This document shows, piece after piece, positions 24,175 through 36,614 of a stretch of 64,000 nt of DNA (position 1 is its first letter; the number at the start of each line of letters is the position of its first letter). A model generated the notes under the pieces. That model searched no databases. It was not told the origin of the DNA and was given only the letters and a program-made list of their open reading frames with translations. Origin of the DNA: Lachnospiraceae bacterium (GTDB lineage: Bacteria > Bacillota > Clostridia > Lachnospirales > Lachnospiraceae); NCBI GenBank assembly GCA_910575605.1, contig CAJTEW010000010.1, positions 1 through 64,000 on the forward strand, read 5' to 3'. The position numbers and the translations under genes are program-made.

Positions 24175-24208
24175 ATGGCCAGAGCTCATTTTTAATGTCT
24201 CTGACCAT
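24175..24208 (-). terminator. Hairpin after the zinc-ribbon gene
   Basis: Ten-base arms, ATGGCCAGAG with CTCTGACCAT (one mismatch), follow the gene ending at 24227 on the minus strand; the downstream U run is short. It precedes vanG. Confidence 0.55.
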
Positions 24209-24226
24209 TTAGGTAAAAATAAAACA

Positions 24227-24610
24227 TTATTTCAGCAGCATATATGCAATGACACATGCCACAATTATAATAGCTGCCCCGAGGATGATAATCGGAAGCT
24301 TGGAACCGCTGTCCTCATCATACTCAAAATCATCATCGTAATCATCATCCTTTGGCTCCTCATATTTTTTCTTCTTCTTTCTCTTTGACTTCTCATCCTC
24401 CACAGAAAGAAGATCATCATACGCCTGCTTCATCTCCCTTTCCCGTTTTTCACGGACTGCTTTCGGCGGGATATTGGAATACTTCTGTTCCTCTCCAGCT
24501 GGTTTCTTTTTCTGTGGTGCCTTAAATTTCTTCTTACAGCTGTAGCAAAGAAGATAATTCGGATCTTTTTTTCCGGGACGCAGTGTCTCGCCACATATCG
24601 GACATTTCAT
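24227..24610 (-). CDS. Zinc-ribbon membrane protein of unknown function
   Basis: 127 residues: an N-terminal zinc ribbon (MKCPICGETLRP ... LLCYSCKKKF, two CxxC), a basic then strongly acidic linker (KKKKKYEEPKDDDYDDDFEYD), and one C-terminal membrane helix (about 105-126, LPIIILGAAIIIVACVIAYM). A tail-anchored arrangement with the ribbon in the cytoplasm is likely. Such proteins are common in Lachnospiraceae but unstudied. It lies 37 bp after glyA on the same strand. Confidence 0.7.
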   Translation of the reverse strand: MKCPICGETLRPGKKDPNYLLCYSCKKKFKAPQKKKPAGEEQKYSNIPPKAVREKREREMKQAYDDLLSVEDEKSKRKKKKKYEEPKDDDYDDDFEYDEDSGSKLPIIILGAAIIIVACVIAYMLLK

Positions 24611-24647
24611 TTGTATCTTTAACCTCCTCTAATGTATTTTCTTGGTT

Positions 24648-25883
24648 TTATATTAATGGATACTTGTCAGTAAGCCCCTTTACCATCTCTTTTACCCTGC
24701 TGATATTTTCTTCTTTTTTCATTACGAGGAAAATACCCTCTGCAATAATCTCCATATCCTCCTCCTTCATTCCTCTTGTTGTAACTGCAGGCGTGCCAAG
24801 ACGTACCCCGCTTGTTACAAAGGAAGACCTGGGATCATTAGGAACTGTATTTTTATTACAGGTGATATGGGCCTCATCTAAGCGCCGCTCCAATTCCTTT
24901 CCGGTAACCTCCTCTTGACGGAGGTCCAGAAGCATCAGGTGGTTATCTGTTCCTCCTGAGACAATCTTAGCGCCGTGGGAAAGAAGGCCGCCGCAGAGAG
25001 CCTTTGCATTTTTCACTATCTGCCTCTGGTATTCCTTAAATTCCGGTGAGAGTGCCTCCTTAAAGCAGACAGCCTTTGCAGCAATCACATGCTCCAGCGG
25101 CCCTCCCTGTGTGCCTGGAAATACTGCTTTATTGAAATTAAACTTATCTGCTGACTCCTGATTACAGAGAATCATACCGCCTCTCGGCCCTCGAAGTGTC
25201 TTATGGGTTGTGGTTGTTACAACATCTGCATACGGAAGGGGGCTTGGATGAATTCCTGCCGCCACAAGCCCTGCGATATGAGCCATATCAACCATAAGGT
25301 ATGCTCCCGCCTCATCTGCAATCTCACGAAAACGCTTAAAATCAATGGTCCTTGCATAGGCGCTGGCGCCCGCTATAATCAGCTTCGGCCGTTCCTTAAG
25401 TGCCGTTTCCCGTACCTTATTGTAATCAATAAATCCATCCTCTTCAACCCCATAAAAGGAAGTTTCAAAATAATTTCCAGATAAATTCACCGGTGATCCA
25501 TGAGTCAAATGTCCGCCATGGTCAAGATTCATTCCCAGAATCTTATCCCCTGGTTTTAACATGGCAAAGAACGCAGCCATATTCGCCTGCGCTCCTGAAT
25601 GCGGCTGTACATTTGCATAGTCACATCCGAATAATTTCTTTGCTCTTTCTATCGCCAGCTTTTCAACCTCGTCTACGCACTGACAGCCCCCGTAGTACCT
25701 TCTTCCGGGATATCCTTCCGCATACTTATTCGTAAGCGGGCTTCCCATGGCTGCCATCACAGCTTTACTGACCCAGTTTTCCGATGCTATCAGCTCAATA
25801 TGGGAATTCTGTCTCTCGAGTTCCGCTGTAATAGCATCTGCTATTTCCTTATCTTCTTTCTTAATCTCATCAAAAGTATACAT
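24648..25883 (-). CDS. glyA: Serine hydroxymethyltransferase
   Basis: 411 residues, the usual length. It converts serine and tetrahydrofolate to glycine and methylene-THF in the cytoplasm. [11 protein letters not shown] near the N-terminus, HSGAQAN, and the PLP lysine in [15 protein letters not shown] are all present. The start follows GGAGGGTGC. A single gene with the zinc-ribbon gene behind it; no riboswitch is visible in the 35 bp upstream. Confidence 0.97.
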   Translation of the reverse strand: MYTFDEIKKEDKEIADAITAELERQNSHIELIASENWVSKAVMAAMGSPLTNKYAEGYPGRRYYGGCQCVDEVEKLAIERAKKLFGCDYANVQPHSGAQANMAAFFAMLKPGDKILGMNLDHGGHLTHGSPVNLSGNYFETSFYGVEEDGFIDYNKVRETALKERPKLIIAGASAYARTIDFKRFREIADEAGAYLMVDMAHIAGLVAAGIHPSPLPYADVVTTTTHKTLRGPRGGMILCNQESADKFNFNKAVFPGTQGGPLEHVIAAKAVCFKEALSPEFKEYQRQIVKNAKALCGGLLSHGAKIVSGGTDNHLMLLDLRQEEVTGKELERRLDEAHITCNKNTVPNDPRSSFVTSGVRLGTPAVTTRGMKEEDMEIIAEGIFLVMKKEENISRVKEMVKGLTDKYPLI

Positions 25884-25918
25884 TCATGCACCCTCCTACG
25901 GGCACTATTATAACACTA

Positions 25919-27175
25919 TTATGAGTTTGTTCCAAGGGTAACTTCTATGATTTCTTCCTTATATTCTCCATTTTCTTTCGGAATCTGTACAGTTACCTCT
26001 ACGGTCTCACCTGGACGATAATACTGAAGCTGTTCCTTAAGAGTTTCCATTCCGTTTACTCCTGCTCCATTCACAGCTGTAATGATAGAGCCTTTGGAAA
26101 TACCTGCCTTTGCAGCCGCACCTCCCTTCAGCGCTTCATATATATATACACCCTGGGGCATCTGATACATATTTGCAACATCGCTTTCCACATCATATCC
26201 CTGGATGCCAAGATACCCCTGCTCGCCCTCTGGCACCTTTGTCCTTGTTTCCCTGTTCATAAGCTCTGTAATCACGCTGCTGGCATCAGAGATCGGAATT
26301 GCATAGCCAATGCCTTCCACTTCATTTACCGCAATCTTTGCCGTGTTAATTCCAATCACTTCACCCTTAGCATTCAAAAGAGCCCCGCCGCTGTTCCCAG
26401 GATTAATTGCCGCATCTGTCTGAATCAACTCGCCGTCAAATCCATCCATGGTCCTCTTCATTGCAGATACAATGCCTGTTGTTACTGACTGGCCATAGCC
26501 TAATGCATTTCCAATGGCAATTGCCGGCTCTCCTACCTGAAGCTTTGTGGAATCCCCCAGGGTTGCCACCTTAATTTCTTCCATAGTAGAATCCTTAATA
26601 TCCTTAAGCTTCACCGCAATAACCGCCAGATCCTTCGCTGCATCTGTACCCTTTATATTAGCCGCCACACTTTCCTCGTCAATAAAGGAAACAGTCAATG
26701 TATCACTTCCCTCTACCACATGGTTATTTGTGAGAACTAAAAGCTCTGTATCATTCTGGCTGATAATAATCCCTGATCCAGCACTTGGAATCTCCTGCTC
26801 CTGGATTCCTCCAAAAAAGCTCTGCACCTGCTGGATGCTGATATTTGTAATAGATACAACTGATGGCATAGCGTTTTTCGCAATCTCAGTAATATCCGTG
26901 GAAACACTTCCTCCTGACGATGTTGTGAGCTTTGCACTCTCTACCGGTTTCGTCTCCACATTGCTTCCAGAAACCTTTTCATCCGCTGCTCCAAGCAGAC
27001 GTCCTGCTGCAAAGCTGGCCCCCTCAAATGTAATTCCTGCCACAAGTCCGAATACCAGTGCCGAGCATATAAGCTTTACCCATTTTGGAACCTTTCTCTG
27101 CTTTTTTGGCTTTTTCTCCGGCTCTCTCATATCCTGTTCTGGTGTATAGTTATAATAAGTATATTGATTTTCCAT
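25919..27175 (-). CDS. HtrA/DegP-like membrane serine protease
   Basis: 418 residues from ATG at 27175, chosen because AAGGGAG precedes it. A cytoplasmic tail, one membrane helix (about 33-58), a trypsin-like domain with His152, Asp182 and Ser262 (GNSGGAL), then a PDZ domain (about 310-405). Family S1C; degrades or refolds damaged exported proteins at the membrane. Tyr-rich N-terminus YTYYNYTPEQ. It stands alone; the upstream 27176-27320 region holds its promoter but no clear operator. Confidence 0.92.
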   Translation of the reverse strand: MENQYTYYNYTPEQDMREPEKKPKKQRKVPKWVKLICSALVFGLVAGITFEGASFAAGRLLGAADEKVSGSNVETKPVESAKLTTSSGGSVSTDITEIAKNAMPSVVSITNISIQQVQSFFGGIQEQEIPSAGSGIIISQNDTELLVLTNNHVVEGSDTLTVSFIDEESVAANIKGTDAAKDLAVIAVKLKDIKDSTMEEIKVATLGDSTKLQVGEPAIAIGNALGYGQSVTTGIVSAMKRTMDGFDGELIQTDAAINPGNSGGALLNAKGEVIGINTAKIAVNEVEGIGYAIPISDASSVITELMNRETRTKVPEGEQGYLGIQGYDVESDVANMYQMPQGVYIYEALKGGAAAKAGISKGSIITAVNGAGVNGMETLKEQLQYYRPGETVEVTVQIPKENGEYKEEIIEVTLGTNS

Positions 27176-27323
27176 AAATAGCAGCTCCCTTCTTTTTCTA
27201 TAATCAGTAGTGTACTGCCAAATTGTGTTTAAAGTGTGATAAAATCTTGTCGAAATCTTTAAATCGTGATACAAAATTTTCTGTCTGTACATTCAGGAGG
27301 AAATTTCTCTTTTTTATATAGGA

Positions 27324-27358
27324 AAAGGACTAACACCTTTCACAAGGTCTAGCCCTTT
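27324..27358 (-). terminator. Intrinsic terminator
   Basis: A stem of about 15 bp with G-U pairs (AAAGGGCTAGACCTT read on the minus strand, with its partner) ends the gene at 27371-27952. Confidence 0.7.
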
Positions 27359-27370
27359 CTATCTTCCATA

Positions 27371-27952
27371 TTAGCTGTGGGTCTGCTCCTCATATGCACT
27401 CTTAAGGTCAAGAAGCGCTTCTTTTAGAAGTGCGTCTGACTCAACAGCATTCTCGTACTCTTCATTGGTATTCGTAAAAAGTTCCTGCACATCTTCATGG
27501 GAATTGACAATCGAAACATATTCCCCAAGTTCCCTGTCCGGTTCACTCCTTATCTCATATTCGCCGCTTGTCCCATCCTTTTCTATATATAATGTTCCAA
27601 GTCCCGGCACTGTTGTATATATATCTTTTATCTTCATCTCGTATCTTACAAATGCTATATACGAACCTGTGTACTTTCCCGACTTTGTGTATACCCGGAT
27701 ATCGCCATATTCCTCTATAAAGTTTTTCACATCACCGAGCTGTCTATAATACTCCTTTACAGCCTCGGTAAGTTCTGGGTAAACATTCTCCCGCAAAGGG
27801 TTCAGCGCCTGTTCTCTGCTTCCCGGGTTTACCGTTCTTACAGTATCCTGATTTATCCTCTGTACCTTCTGTGCTTTTCCGCCAGTAAGACCAAAGCCCA
27901 CAATACCTGTCACCGCCACGAGTAACAAAAGGGCAAGCCAGCCTTTCTTCAT
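27371..27952 (-). CDS. Exported protein of unknown function
   Basis: 193 residues with a signal-anchor (KKGWLALLLLVAVTGIVGFG) and no lipobox. The extracellular part contains EYYRQLGDVKNFIEEYGDIR and then a beta-rich NTF2-like region (SYIAFVRYEMKIKDIYTTVP). Lachnospiraceae carry similar orphan proteins; the role is unknown. It lies just downstream of tRNA-Arg, on the same strand. Confidence 0.7.
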   Translation of the reverse strand: MKKGWLALLLLVAVTGIVGFGLTGGKAQKVQRINQDTVRTVNPGSREQALNPLRENVYPELTEAVKEYYRQLGDVKNFIEEYGDIRVYTKSGKYTGSYIAFVRYEMKIKDIYTTVPGLGTLYIEKDGTSGEYEIRSEPDRELGEYVSIVNSHEDVQELFTNTNEEYENAVESDALLKEALLDLKSAYEEQTHS

Positions 27953-27989
27953 AGATTACCTCCGCGCAAACAGTACATTTTTTAAGGTA

Positions 27990-28061
27990 CACACCCGGGC
28001 GGATTCGAACCGCCGCTCCCGCCTCCGGAGGGCGGTGCTCTATCCCCTGAGCTACGGGTGC
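27990..28061 (-). tRNA. tRNA-Arg (anticodon CCG)
   Basis: 72 nt forming a full cloverleaf on the minus strand: acceptor GCACCCG/CGGGTGT (one G-U), D arm GCTC...GAGC, anticodon stem CCGCC/GGCGG around loop CTCCGGA giving CCG, T arm GGCGG TTCGAAT CCGCC. It reads CGG codons. CCA is not encoded. No integrated element is seen at its 3' end. Confidence 0.95.
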
Positions 28062-28142
28062 ATAGATACTATATAAAATCAACGTAGATATAGTAACATA
28101 TTTTCAAAATAAAGTAAAGGAATTTTTTCACAGGCCAAGTAT

Positions 28143-29018
28143 CTACAGGCTAAGCTTCTTGTGAGCGCAGTCATAGAAGTAAGCCTGATTTGAAAGAACC
28201 TCCTCTTTCTCTACCTGAGCAGCGTTTATCTCTGTAACCATAGCACTTAAGAATAACTTTTCTGAAGCCGCGCTCTTTCTAACTGCAATCATCTCATGGA
28301 CACTGCTTGGAAGCAGATAAAAGTCCTCTCCCAGAAACTCCCCAACTTCTTCCAGACGTCCCGGGTAAAGAATCACAGCCGCCCCAAAGCTCCGGAGATG
28401 ATTGCTCAATACATAGAGAACCTCTTCTCCCTCTCTGGCCTCTATATCTGTCATCTCTGCTATCACGGAATGCATGGAGCGGAATTCATAAGGAAGAAGC
28501 CTTTCTGTATTTTTACATGCGTGTTCATAAATCTGCTCCTTTGTAACCTCCCAGAGCTCAAGATGTTCTGTCTTTACAGGCATGGCGGCTGTCCCATACA
28601 TACCTGCCTCTAAAAGTACATAAAATACAATAGCAAGGTCCAGATAGGGAACATACGGCATATCCTTAAGCAGGCCTTCATTCTCCTTCTTATTAATCAA
28701 GCGGTAAATAAGCCTCCCTTTAATGCCCTCATAACTACGAATCATCTCTTCCTTCCATGGCTCCTTAAAGCGGACCTTTTTATAAAGTAGTACAATCTCT
28801 TTTACAATTTCCTCAATCGTATCACCCTGCTCAAACTGCCGGTAATATTCTTCAAGGTAAATCGTCGGTGAAATGTTACTTCCCTGCTCTGAAAAAAGAA
28901 TTCCCTTTCTTAAAGTTCCATTATACTTCTGCGCTGTATGGACACTTACACATACGCTTTTCTCAAGCCCCTCCTTTACTTTTTCTTCCACTGTCTGTAC
29001 AAACTGATAATATGTCAT
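28143..29018 (-). CDS. DUF5688-family protein
   Basis: 291 residues, soluble, alpha/beta, with YYQFVQTVEEKVKEGL at the start and LPSSVHEMIAVR near the C-terminus, features of the DUF5688 family that is abundant in Lachnospiraceae. Function unknown. The start has GGAGAG upstream. Monocistronic between the tRNA and efp. Confidence 0.75.
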   Translation of the reverse strand: MTYYQFVQTVEEKVKEGLEKSVCVSVHTAQKYNGTLRKGILFSEQGSNISPTIYLEEYYRQFEQGDTIEEIVKEIVLLYKKVRFKEPWKEEMIRSYEGIKGRLIYRLINKKENEGLLKDMPYVPYLDLAIVFYVLLEAGMYGTAAMPVKTEHLELWEVTKEQIYEHACKNTERLLPYEFRSMHSVIAEMTDIEAREGEEVLYVLSNHLRSFGAAVILYPGRLEEVGEFLGEDFYLLPSSVHEMIAVRKSAASEKLFLSAMVTEINAAQVEKEEVLSNQAYFYDCAHKKLSL

Positions 29019-29078
29019 ATCTCTCCTTTCTACAGACAGCAGTATTTTTATCCTCGAATATTATGGTAACTGCATTAT

Positions 29079-29110
29079 AAAAAAGCCTTGCAAAAAATGC
29101 AAGACTTTTT
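29079..29110. terminator. Bidirectional terminator
   Basis: A stem AAAAAGCCTTGCA with TGCAAGACTTTTT (one mismatch) between the efp and DUF5688 genes, with A and T tracts on both sides. It serves efp on the minus strand. Confidence 0.85.
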
Positions 29111-29149
29111 CGCCTTATATTTTCCTTATAATTTCCTTAAGACTTATGG

Positions 29150-29707
29150 CTACGCTCTGGACAAATATTCCCCGGTACGTGTATCAATCTTGATCCTCTC
29201 TCCCTGCTCTACAAACAGCGGAACCATAACCTGTGCCCCTGTCTCAACTATTGCAGGCTTTGTAGCGCCTGTCGCGGTATTTCCCTTTACACCCGGCTCT
29301 GACTCTGTGATCTCAAGCTCTACAGTAAACGGAGGCTCAATGGAAAACACCTTTCCCTGGTAAGACTTCATAGTAACCATCTCATTCTCTCTTACAAACT
29401 TAAGGGAATCGCCTACATCAGCCTTTCCTACCGGTGTCTGCTCAAAGGACTCCATATCCATAAAATAATATAAGTCCCCATCATTATACAGATACTGTAC
29501 TTCCTTTCTCTCAATAAATGCCTTCTTTAAGACATCTTTAGATGGATTAAAGGTTCTTTCAACTACGCCGCCGTTGATAACATCCTTTAATTTTGTACGT
29601 ACGAATGCAGAACCCTTTCCTGGTTTTACATGTAAAAACTCCAGGCACTCATAAACCTTTCCGTCAATCTCATATGTGGTACCCTTCTCAATATAAGCAT
29701 CTGCCAT
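29150..29707 (-). CDS. efp: Elongation factor P
   Basis: 185 residues in three beta-barrel domains. The domain I loop that would carry the modified residue is [15 protein letters not shown]; the C-terminal signature appears as [16 protein letters not shown]. It helps ribosomes form Pro-Pro bonds. GGAGGA precedes the ATG. Monocistronic with a strong terminator. Confidence 0.97.
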   Translation of the reverse strand: MADAYIEKGTTYEIDGKVYECLEFLHVKPGKGSAFVRTKLKDVINGGVVERTFNPSKDVLKKAFIERKEVQYLYNDGDLYYFMDMESFEQTPVGKADVGDSLKFVRENEMVTMKSYQGKVFSIEPPFTVELEITESEPGVKGNTATGATKPAIVETGAQVMVPLFVEQGERIKIDTRTGEYLSRA

Positions 29708-29805
29708 TATATAAATCCTCCTTAACCGCGCCCGAATAGCGCTTAATACGTTCTTTTACCGTTTCCATTCTATAATAGATTACACCTTTTTTCAACCTTT
29801 TTTTC

Positions 29806-30303
29806 TTACTTACAGCTTCTCTTATAAAAATATAATACAATTTTCTCCAAATAACGTTTTAAAACAATTTGTATCTCTTCCTTTGGATAAATTGGCTTCA
29901 CAAGGATACTCCTGATTCCACTCCGTTTTGCTCCCCACACATCTGTAAAGAGCTGGTCTCCGATAAAGACCGTTGTTTTCTCATCCGTCCCCATAAGTTC
30001 CATGGCCTTCCTATAATTTTTTGTGGAAGGCTTGTGGGCATTATAGACATATTTGCTCTGTACAGCCTCTGCAAAGGGCCTTACCCGTGGCTCCTGGTTA
30101 TTAGATATAAGGCAGGTATCATATCCCATCCTCCGTAGTTCCTCAAACAGGCGCACAGCTCTTCTGTCCGCCAAAGCGCCGTGAGGAACAAGGGTATTAT
30201 CAATATCAAAAATAAGTCCCCTGATACCTCTCTTATATAATTTTTCAAAATCAATCACATATGCCGATACCACATATTCATCAGGATAAAATGTACGAAA
30301 CAT
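29806..30303 (-). CDS. yqeG: YqeG-family HAD phosphatase
   Basis: 165 residues. HAD motif I DIDNTLVPHG, motif II LISNN and the late GDQLFTDVWGAKRSG acid motif are present. YqeG-type proteins are HAD-IIIA phosphatases; the substrate is not established. 24 bp after the amidase gene on the same strand, so a two-gene transcript is likely. Confidence 0.9.
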   Translation of the reverse strand: MFRTFYPDEYVVSAYVIDFEKLYKRGIRGLIFDIDNTLVPHGALADRRAVRLFEELRRMGYDTCLISNNQEPRVRPFAEAVQSKYVYNAHKPSTKNYRKAMELMGTDEKTTVFIGDQLFTDVWGAKRSGIRSILVKPIYPKEEIQIVLKRYLEKIVLYFYKRSCK

Positions 30304-30327
30304 ACTCCCTGCTCCTTTTTACCTCTT

Positions 30328-31020
30328 TTATTTTGTTCTTTTTATTGCCGCTTTTATATCCTCCCGGAATTTCTCCCAGGCCTCTTCGTTCTCTACAAAA
30401 TACTTTGGACAGTTCTTTTCTGTAACGTCATAATGACGGATCACATCTTTCTCATCCAGATCAAACTTCAGGCACAGCCAGGAACAGAGCTGCACCATAG
30501 AACGGTAAGTTTCATCTGTAAACACACCGCTCTCATCAGGATGGCAGCATTCGATGGATACTGTATCTATATTTCTGGAATTTGAAGCATAAGCCACCTC
30601 CCAGGTGGGCACACACTGCACAATCTCGCCTTTAAGTCCCACAATAAAATTACTGCTTGCAGACGTAGTATGGGTATCCTTAAGCCCCTCAAAATAGTTC
30701 CGGTTGTCCATGGCCGTTGCTCCCGGATTTGCTGTGTAATGCACAACGATTCCAGTTATCTTCTCTGTCTCCGTACCCGGTCTTGAGTATTCGTTTACCG
30801 TAAGAAGCTCCACATCAATTTCAGGCTTCGTAGCCTCAATCTTTTCACTGTCCAGTTCAAAATACTCTTTGGCAAACCATCCCGGCTTTATGATTCTCAC
30901 AAGCCCCAGCGCTATTGTAATCACTCCCAGCAAAATCAGGCCCAGACGGATATTACGCTGGACCTGTCTTTTGCGCTGTACTTCTGTTAATTTTTTCTTA
31001 TATCTTCTCTTTTTCTTCAT
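30328..31020 (-). CDS. N-acetylmuramoyl-L-alanine amidase (amidase_2)
   Basis: About 230 residues from ATG at 31020 (GGAGAG upstream). A lysine/arginine-rich N-terminus, a membrane anchor (about 22-42), then an amidase_2/PGRP domain with zinc ligands in VVHYTANPG, SIECCHPDE and RHYDVTEKNCPKYF. It cleaves the MurNAc-L-Ala bond of peptidoglycan outside the cell. Upstream of yqeG. Confidence 0.88.
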   Translation of the reverse strand: MKKKRRYKKKLTEVQRKRQVQRNIRLGLILLGVITIALGLVRIIKPGWFAKEYFELDSEKIEATKPEIDVELLTVNEYSRPGTETEKITGIVVHYTANPGATAMDNRNYFEGLKDTHTTSASSNFIVGLKGEIVQCVPTWEVAYASNSRNIDTVSIECCHPDESGVFTDETYRSMVQLCSWLCLKFDLDEKDVIRHYDVTEKNCPKYFVENEEAWEKFREDIKAAIKRTK

Positions 31021-31131
31021 CTGTACTCTCCACTGTCTTATCCTGTTCCATTTTAGCACATTTTTCAGATAAAACCATGAAAAGTTACTTATAAATTTAT
31101 GAAGATTTTATGTAGCCGGCAGGCTAATACC

Positions 31132-32646
<1,515 letters not shown>

Positions 32647-32664
32647 TCAACAACTTTTTTGAAT

Positions 32665-33153
32665 TTATCTTTTAACTTTTCTCGGTGCCATTAGAAACAT
32701 ACCTTCAATAATAGTCTCATTCGGCTCAAATACAAGCTTCGTAACCTGCCCGTTCTCTGCAGTCACAAGCACATAACGCTTTGCATCCGCCATTCCCGAG
32801 CTAAAATCCAAAACCCGTGCGTTCCTATACTGGCTAAGCTCGTCCGCTCCCTCTGGCGCAAGAAGTTCCATACTGTTGATATTCATAGAAAATACTCTTT
32901 TTCTTTTTGCTTTGTGCATAATCTTATCAATGTCCAGATCTCCGTTCACATACAAATATTCGTATTCCACATCCAGTCTCCGAATCAGAACAACAACCAC
33001 TGCGATAACAATAACCGGCACAATAATTGCAACCGGAAACATTAGCACTACAAACACCGATACAATGGCCAGCGCCACAAGAAGTGCTTTAATAAACACA
33101 TCCTTCATCGTTGTCTGCTTTTTTACAAGCTGCTCTGTATAAAAATCACTCAT
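32665..33153 (-). CDS. DUF6106-like membrane protein
   Basis: 162 residues: two closely spaced membrane helices (about 22-58, ALLVALAIVSVFVVLMFPVA onward), then a soluble beta-rich domain (YEYLYVNGDLDIDKIMHKAK, MELLAPEGADEL). It resembles the DUF6106 family of Clostridia, function unknown. AGGAGG lies upstream. 78 bp upstream of guaB on the same strand. Confidence 0.65.
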   Translation of the reverse strand: MSDFYTEQLVKKQTTMKDVFIKALLVALAIVSVFVVLMFPVAIIVPVIVIAVVVVLIRRLDVEYEYLYVNGDLDIDKIMHKAKRKRVFSMNINSMELLAPEGADELSQYRNARVLDFSSGMADAKRYVLVTAENGQVTKLVFEPNETIIEGMFLMAPRKVKR

Positions 33154-33242
33154 CTTTTTATCCTCCTGGTATCCAGTTTCCTATTTACTAAATATTGTAT
33201 CATAGATAAACATAAAAATCACGTGGTAATTTGGGGGAGTTT

Positions 33243-33305
33243 AATAGAGGACGCAGGTGCGGGAAAAGGCAGACCTTGCCTTTCTCCGCACCTGCGTCCT
33301 CTATT
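33243..33305. repeat. 63-bp near-perfect hairpin downstream of groEL
   Basis: Arms of 20 bp (33243-33262 with 33286-33305) continue into an imperfect inner stem of about 9 bp. It sits 21 bp after the groEL stop. No long U tract follows on either strand, so it could be a factor-assisted terminator, an mRNA-stabilising hairpin or an intergenic repeat. Confidence 0.7.
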
Positions 33306-33325
33306 TCATCTACACGGTTCAGGTA

Positions 33326-34951
<1,626 letters not shown>

Positions 34952-35019
34952 TCATACGCCTCCTGAATGTTATTTATAATTTCATTAATCGTTACTAATC
35001 ACTCTGCGGTTTCTAACTA

Positions 35020-35304
35020 TTATTCTACAACTGCAAGAATGTCATCCTGCTTTACAATAATATACTCTTCCTCGTCAATCTCAACAGTTGTTCCTGAATA
35101 CTTGGAATAGATAACTGTCTGTCCTACGGAAATATTCATCTTAACCTCTTTTCCGTCTACGCATCCGCCTGGTCCTACTGCAAGAACCTCTGCCTGCTGT
35201 GGCTTCTCCTTTGACTGTCCAGGAATTACAATCCCTGATTTTGTAGTTTCTTCAGCTACTAACTGCTTCAATACAACTCTGTCTCCTAATGGTACTAATT
35301 TCAT
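35020..35304 (-). CDS. groES: Co-chaperonin GroES
   Basis: 94 residues; LVPLGDRVVLK start, mobile loop around AEETTKSGIVIPG, ending EYIIVKQDDILAVVE. Caps GroEL. AAGGAGG upstream; 71 bp before groEL. Heat-induced through CIRCE/HrcA. Confidence 0.98.
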   Translation of the reverse strand: MKLVPLGDRVVLKQLVAEETTKSGIVIPGQSKEKPQQAEVLAVGPGGCVDGKEVKMNISVGQTVIYSKYSGTTVEIDEEEYIIVKQDDILAVVE

Positions 35305-35339
35305 TATGATTCCTCCTTAACTACTCTAAATTTATTCTG

Positions 35340-35366
35340 TTAGCACTCACAAAAAGAGAGTGCTAA
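35340..35366 (-). promoter_or_regulatory. CIRCE operator (HrcA site)
   Basis: TTAGCACTC, nine bases, GAGTGCTAA: a perfect CIRCE. HrcA binding here represses groESL until heat shock. A further half site TAGCACTC at 35385-35392 lies in the promoter spacer. Confidence 0.95.
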
Positions 35367-35380
35367 AAACTTCTAGATAT

Positions 35381-35409
35381 AAAATAGCACTCTCTTTATA
35401 TTTTGTCAA
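35381..35409 (-). promoter_or_regulatory. groESL promoter
   Basis: TTGACA (complement of 35404-35409), 17 bp, TATTTT (complement of 35381-35386). The -35 overlaps the stop region of the upstream gene. Confidence 0.8.
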
Positions 35410-35726
35410 CACACTTTTATTGAGTTTAGATTATTTTTATAAAATCCGTTTTCCACCCGGAACAGAATTACTCTTCCCGCCTTGCTCCAATATCTCTCAC
35501 GGATTGTACCAGAACATATAAGCGGTCCATCCGGCAGCGAAATTGTACATTCATAAACTGCGTCCAGTGAAAACGTTGGAAGATCTACTTTTCCTGTCAA
35601 TAAGTATATGCTTTCCTCCTCAGGATTATACCTGATTATCTTACAGTTATAGGAAAGATCATCAAATAACCCATCCTTTAATATTACCCTTATCATTCGA
35701 AGGCCTGCCGGGCACTCTTCAAACAT
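35406..35726 (-). CDS. Small beta-rich protein of unknown function
   Basis: 106 residues, possibly starting at an internal Met (MIRVILKDGLFDD). Mostly predicted strands (KIIRYNPEEESIYLLTG, AVYECTISLPDG, GRVILFRVENGFYKNNL), which could form a small barrel like PilZ, but I see no RxxxR or DxSxxG motif. GGAGTGG lies upstream. Between codY and groES on the same strand. Confidence 0.6.
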   Translation of the reverse strand: MFEECPAGLRMIRVILKDGLFDDLSYNCKIIRYNPEEESIYLLTGKVDLPTFSLDAVYECTISLPDGPLICSGTIRERYWSKAGRVILFRVENGFYKNNLNSIKVC

Positions 35727-35752
35727 AATTCCACTCCTTTAAGTATAAGACA

Positions 35753-36538
35753 TCAGTTATGTCCTCGCTCTGATTTAATGCGTTCAAGCTCTGTAAATAC
35801 ATAATCATTTACAACCTTAATATATGTCCCCTTCATTCCAGAAGAACGTGATTCTATTACACCTGCACTTTCAAACTTTCTAAGGGCATTTACGATTACC
35901 GAACGGGTAATCCCTACTCTGTCCGCAATCTTGCTGGCAACCAGAATTCCTTCTGTGCCATTAAGCTCCTCGAAAATGTGGATAATAGCCTCCAACTCCG
36001 AGTAGGACAGCGTACTGATAGCAGAACGGACAATATGCTCCTTCCGGCTTTCCTCTGCACTCTCTTCGCTTACAGACCGGAGCATCTCCAATCCTACTAC
36101 AGTTGTTCCATATTCACTTAGAATAATGTCGTCAATCTCATACATCTCGTCCTTCTTATAGATGAATAAGGTTCCAAGCCTTTCCCCTGCAATATCAATC
36201 GGGGTAATGATAGCCTGATAACCCTTCACTTCTGCTTCTGAGAAGCCTAATGTCTGCAGATTTACGTTCTCCTTTGTGGAAAGGATGCTAAGAAGTCTTT
36301 CATTCAGCATCACATCAATATGCTTTCCGACTTCATTTACTACTAATTCCTGAATATACGGCACCCCTTCACATTTGCTCTTCCCGAGCACTTTCCCTTT
36401 CTTGCTTACTACCAGCACATTCGAGTCCAAAATTTCTGTCAGAACTTCACATATATCATTGAATACTACTTTACTCGAATTGTTGTTGTGCAGTAACTTG
36501 TTAATCTTCCTTGTTTTGTCTAACAATTGTACGCTCAT
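35753..36538 (-). CDS. codY: GTP-sensing pleiotropic repressor CodY
   Basis: 261 residues from ATG at 36538, set by GGAGG upstream. The N-terminal GAF domain (about 1-155; SVQLLDKTRKINKLLHNNNS) binds branched-chain amino acids. The C-terminal winged helix contains ASKIADRVGITRSVIVNALR, the CodY DNA-reading helix. Represses stationary-phase and amino-acid genes in rich conditions. Follows topA, as in many Firmicutes. Confidence 0.95.
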   Translation of the reverse strand: MSVQLLDKTRKINKLLHNNNSSKVVFNDICEVLTEILDSNVLVVSKKGKVLGKSKCEGVPYIQELVVNEVGKHIDVMLNERLLSILSTKENVNLQTLGFSEAEVKGYQAIITPIDIAGERLGTLFIYKKDEMYEIDDIILSEYGTTVVGLEMLRSVSEESAEESRKEHIVRSAISTLSYSELEAIIHIFEELNGTEGILVASKIADRVGITRSVIVNALRKFESAGVIESRSSGMKGTYIKVVNDYVFTELERIKSERGHN

Positions 36539-36614
36539 CAGCAATCCTCCATTTTTTAAATGTATATTATCATACAATTTTAAAACTTTCAACGAATTTC
36601 CTAAATATTTTTCA

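Noticed and set aside
27990-28061. tRNA-Arg as an integration site
   Set aside because: No integrase, direct repeat of the tRNA 3' end or foreign genes lie beside it.
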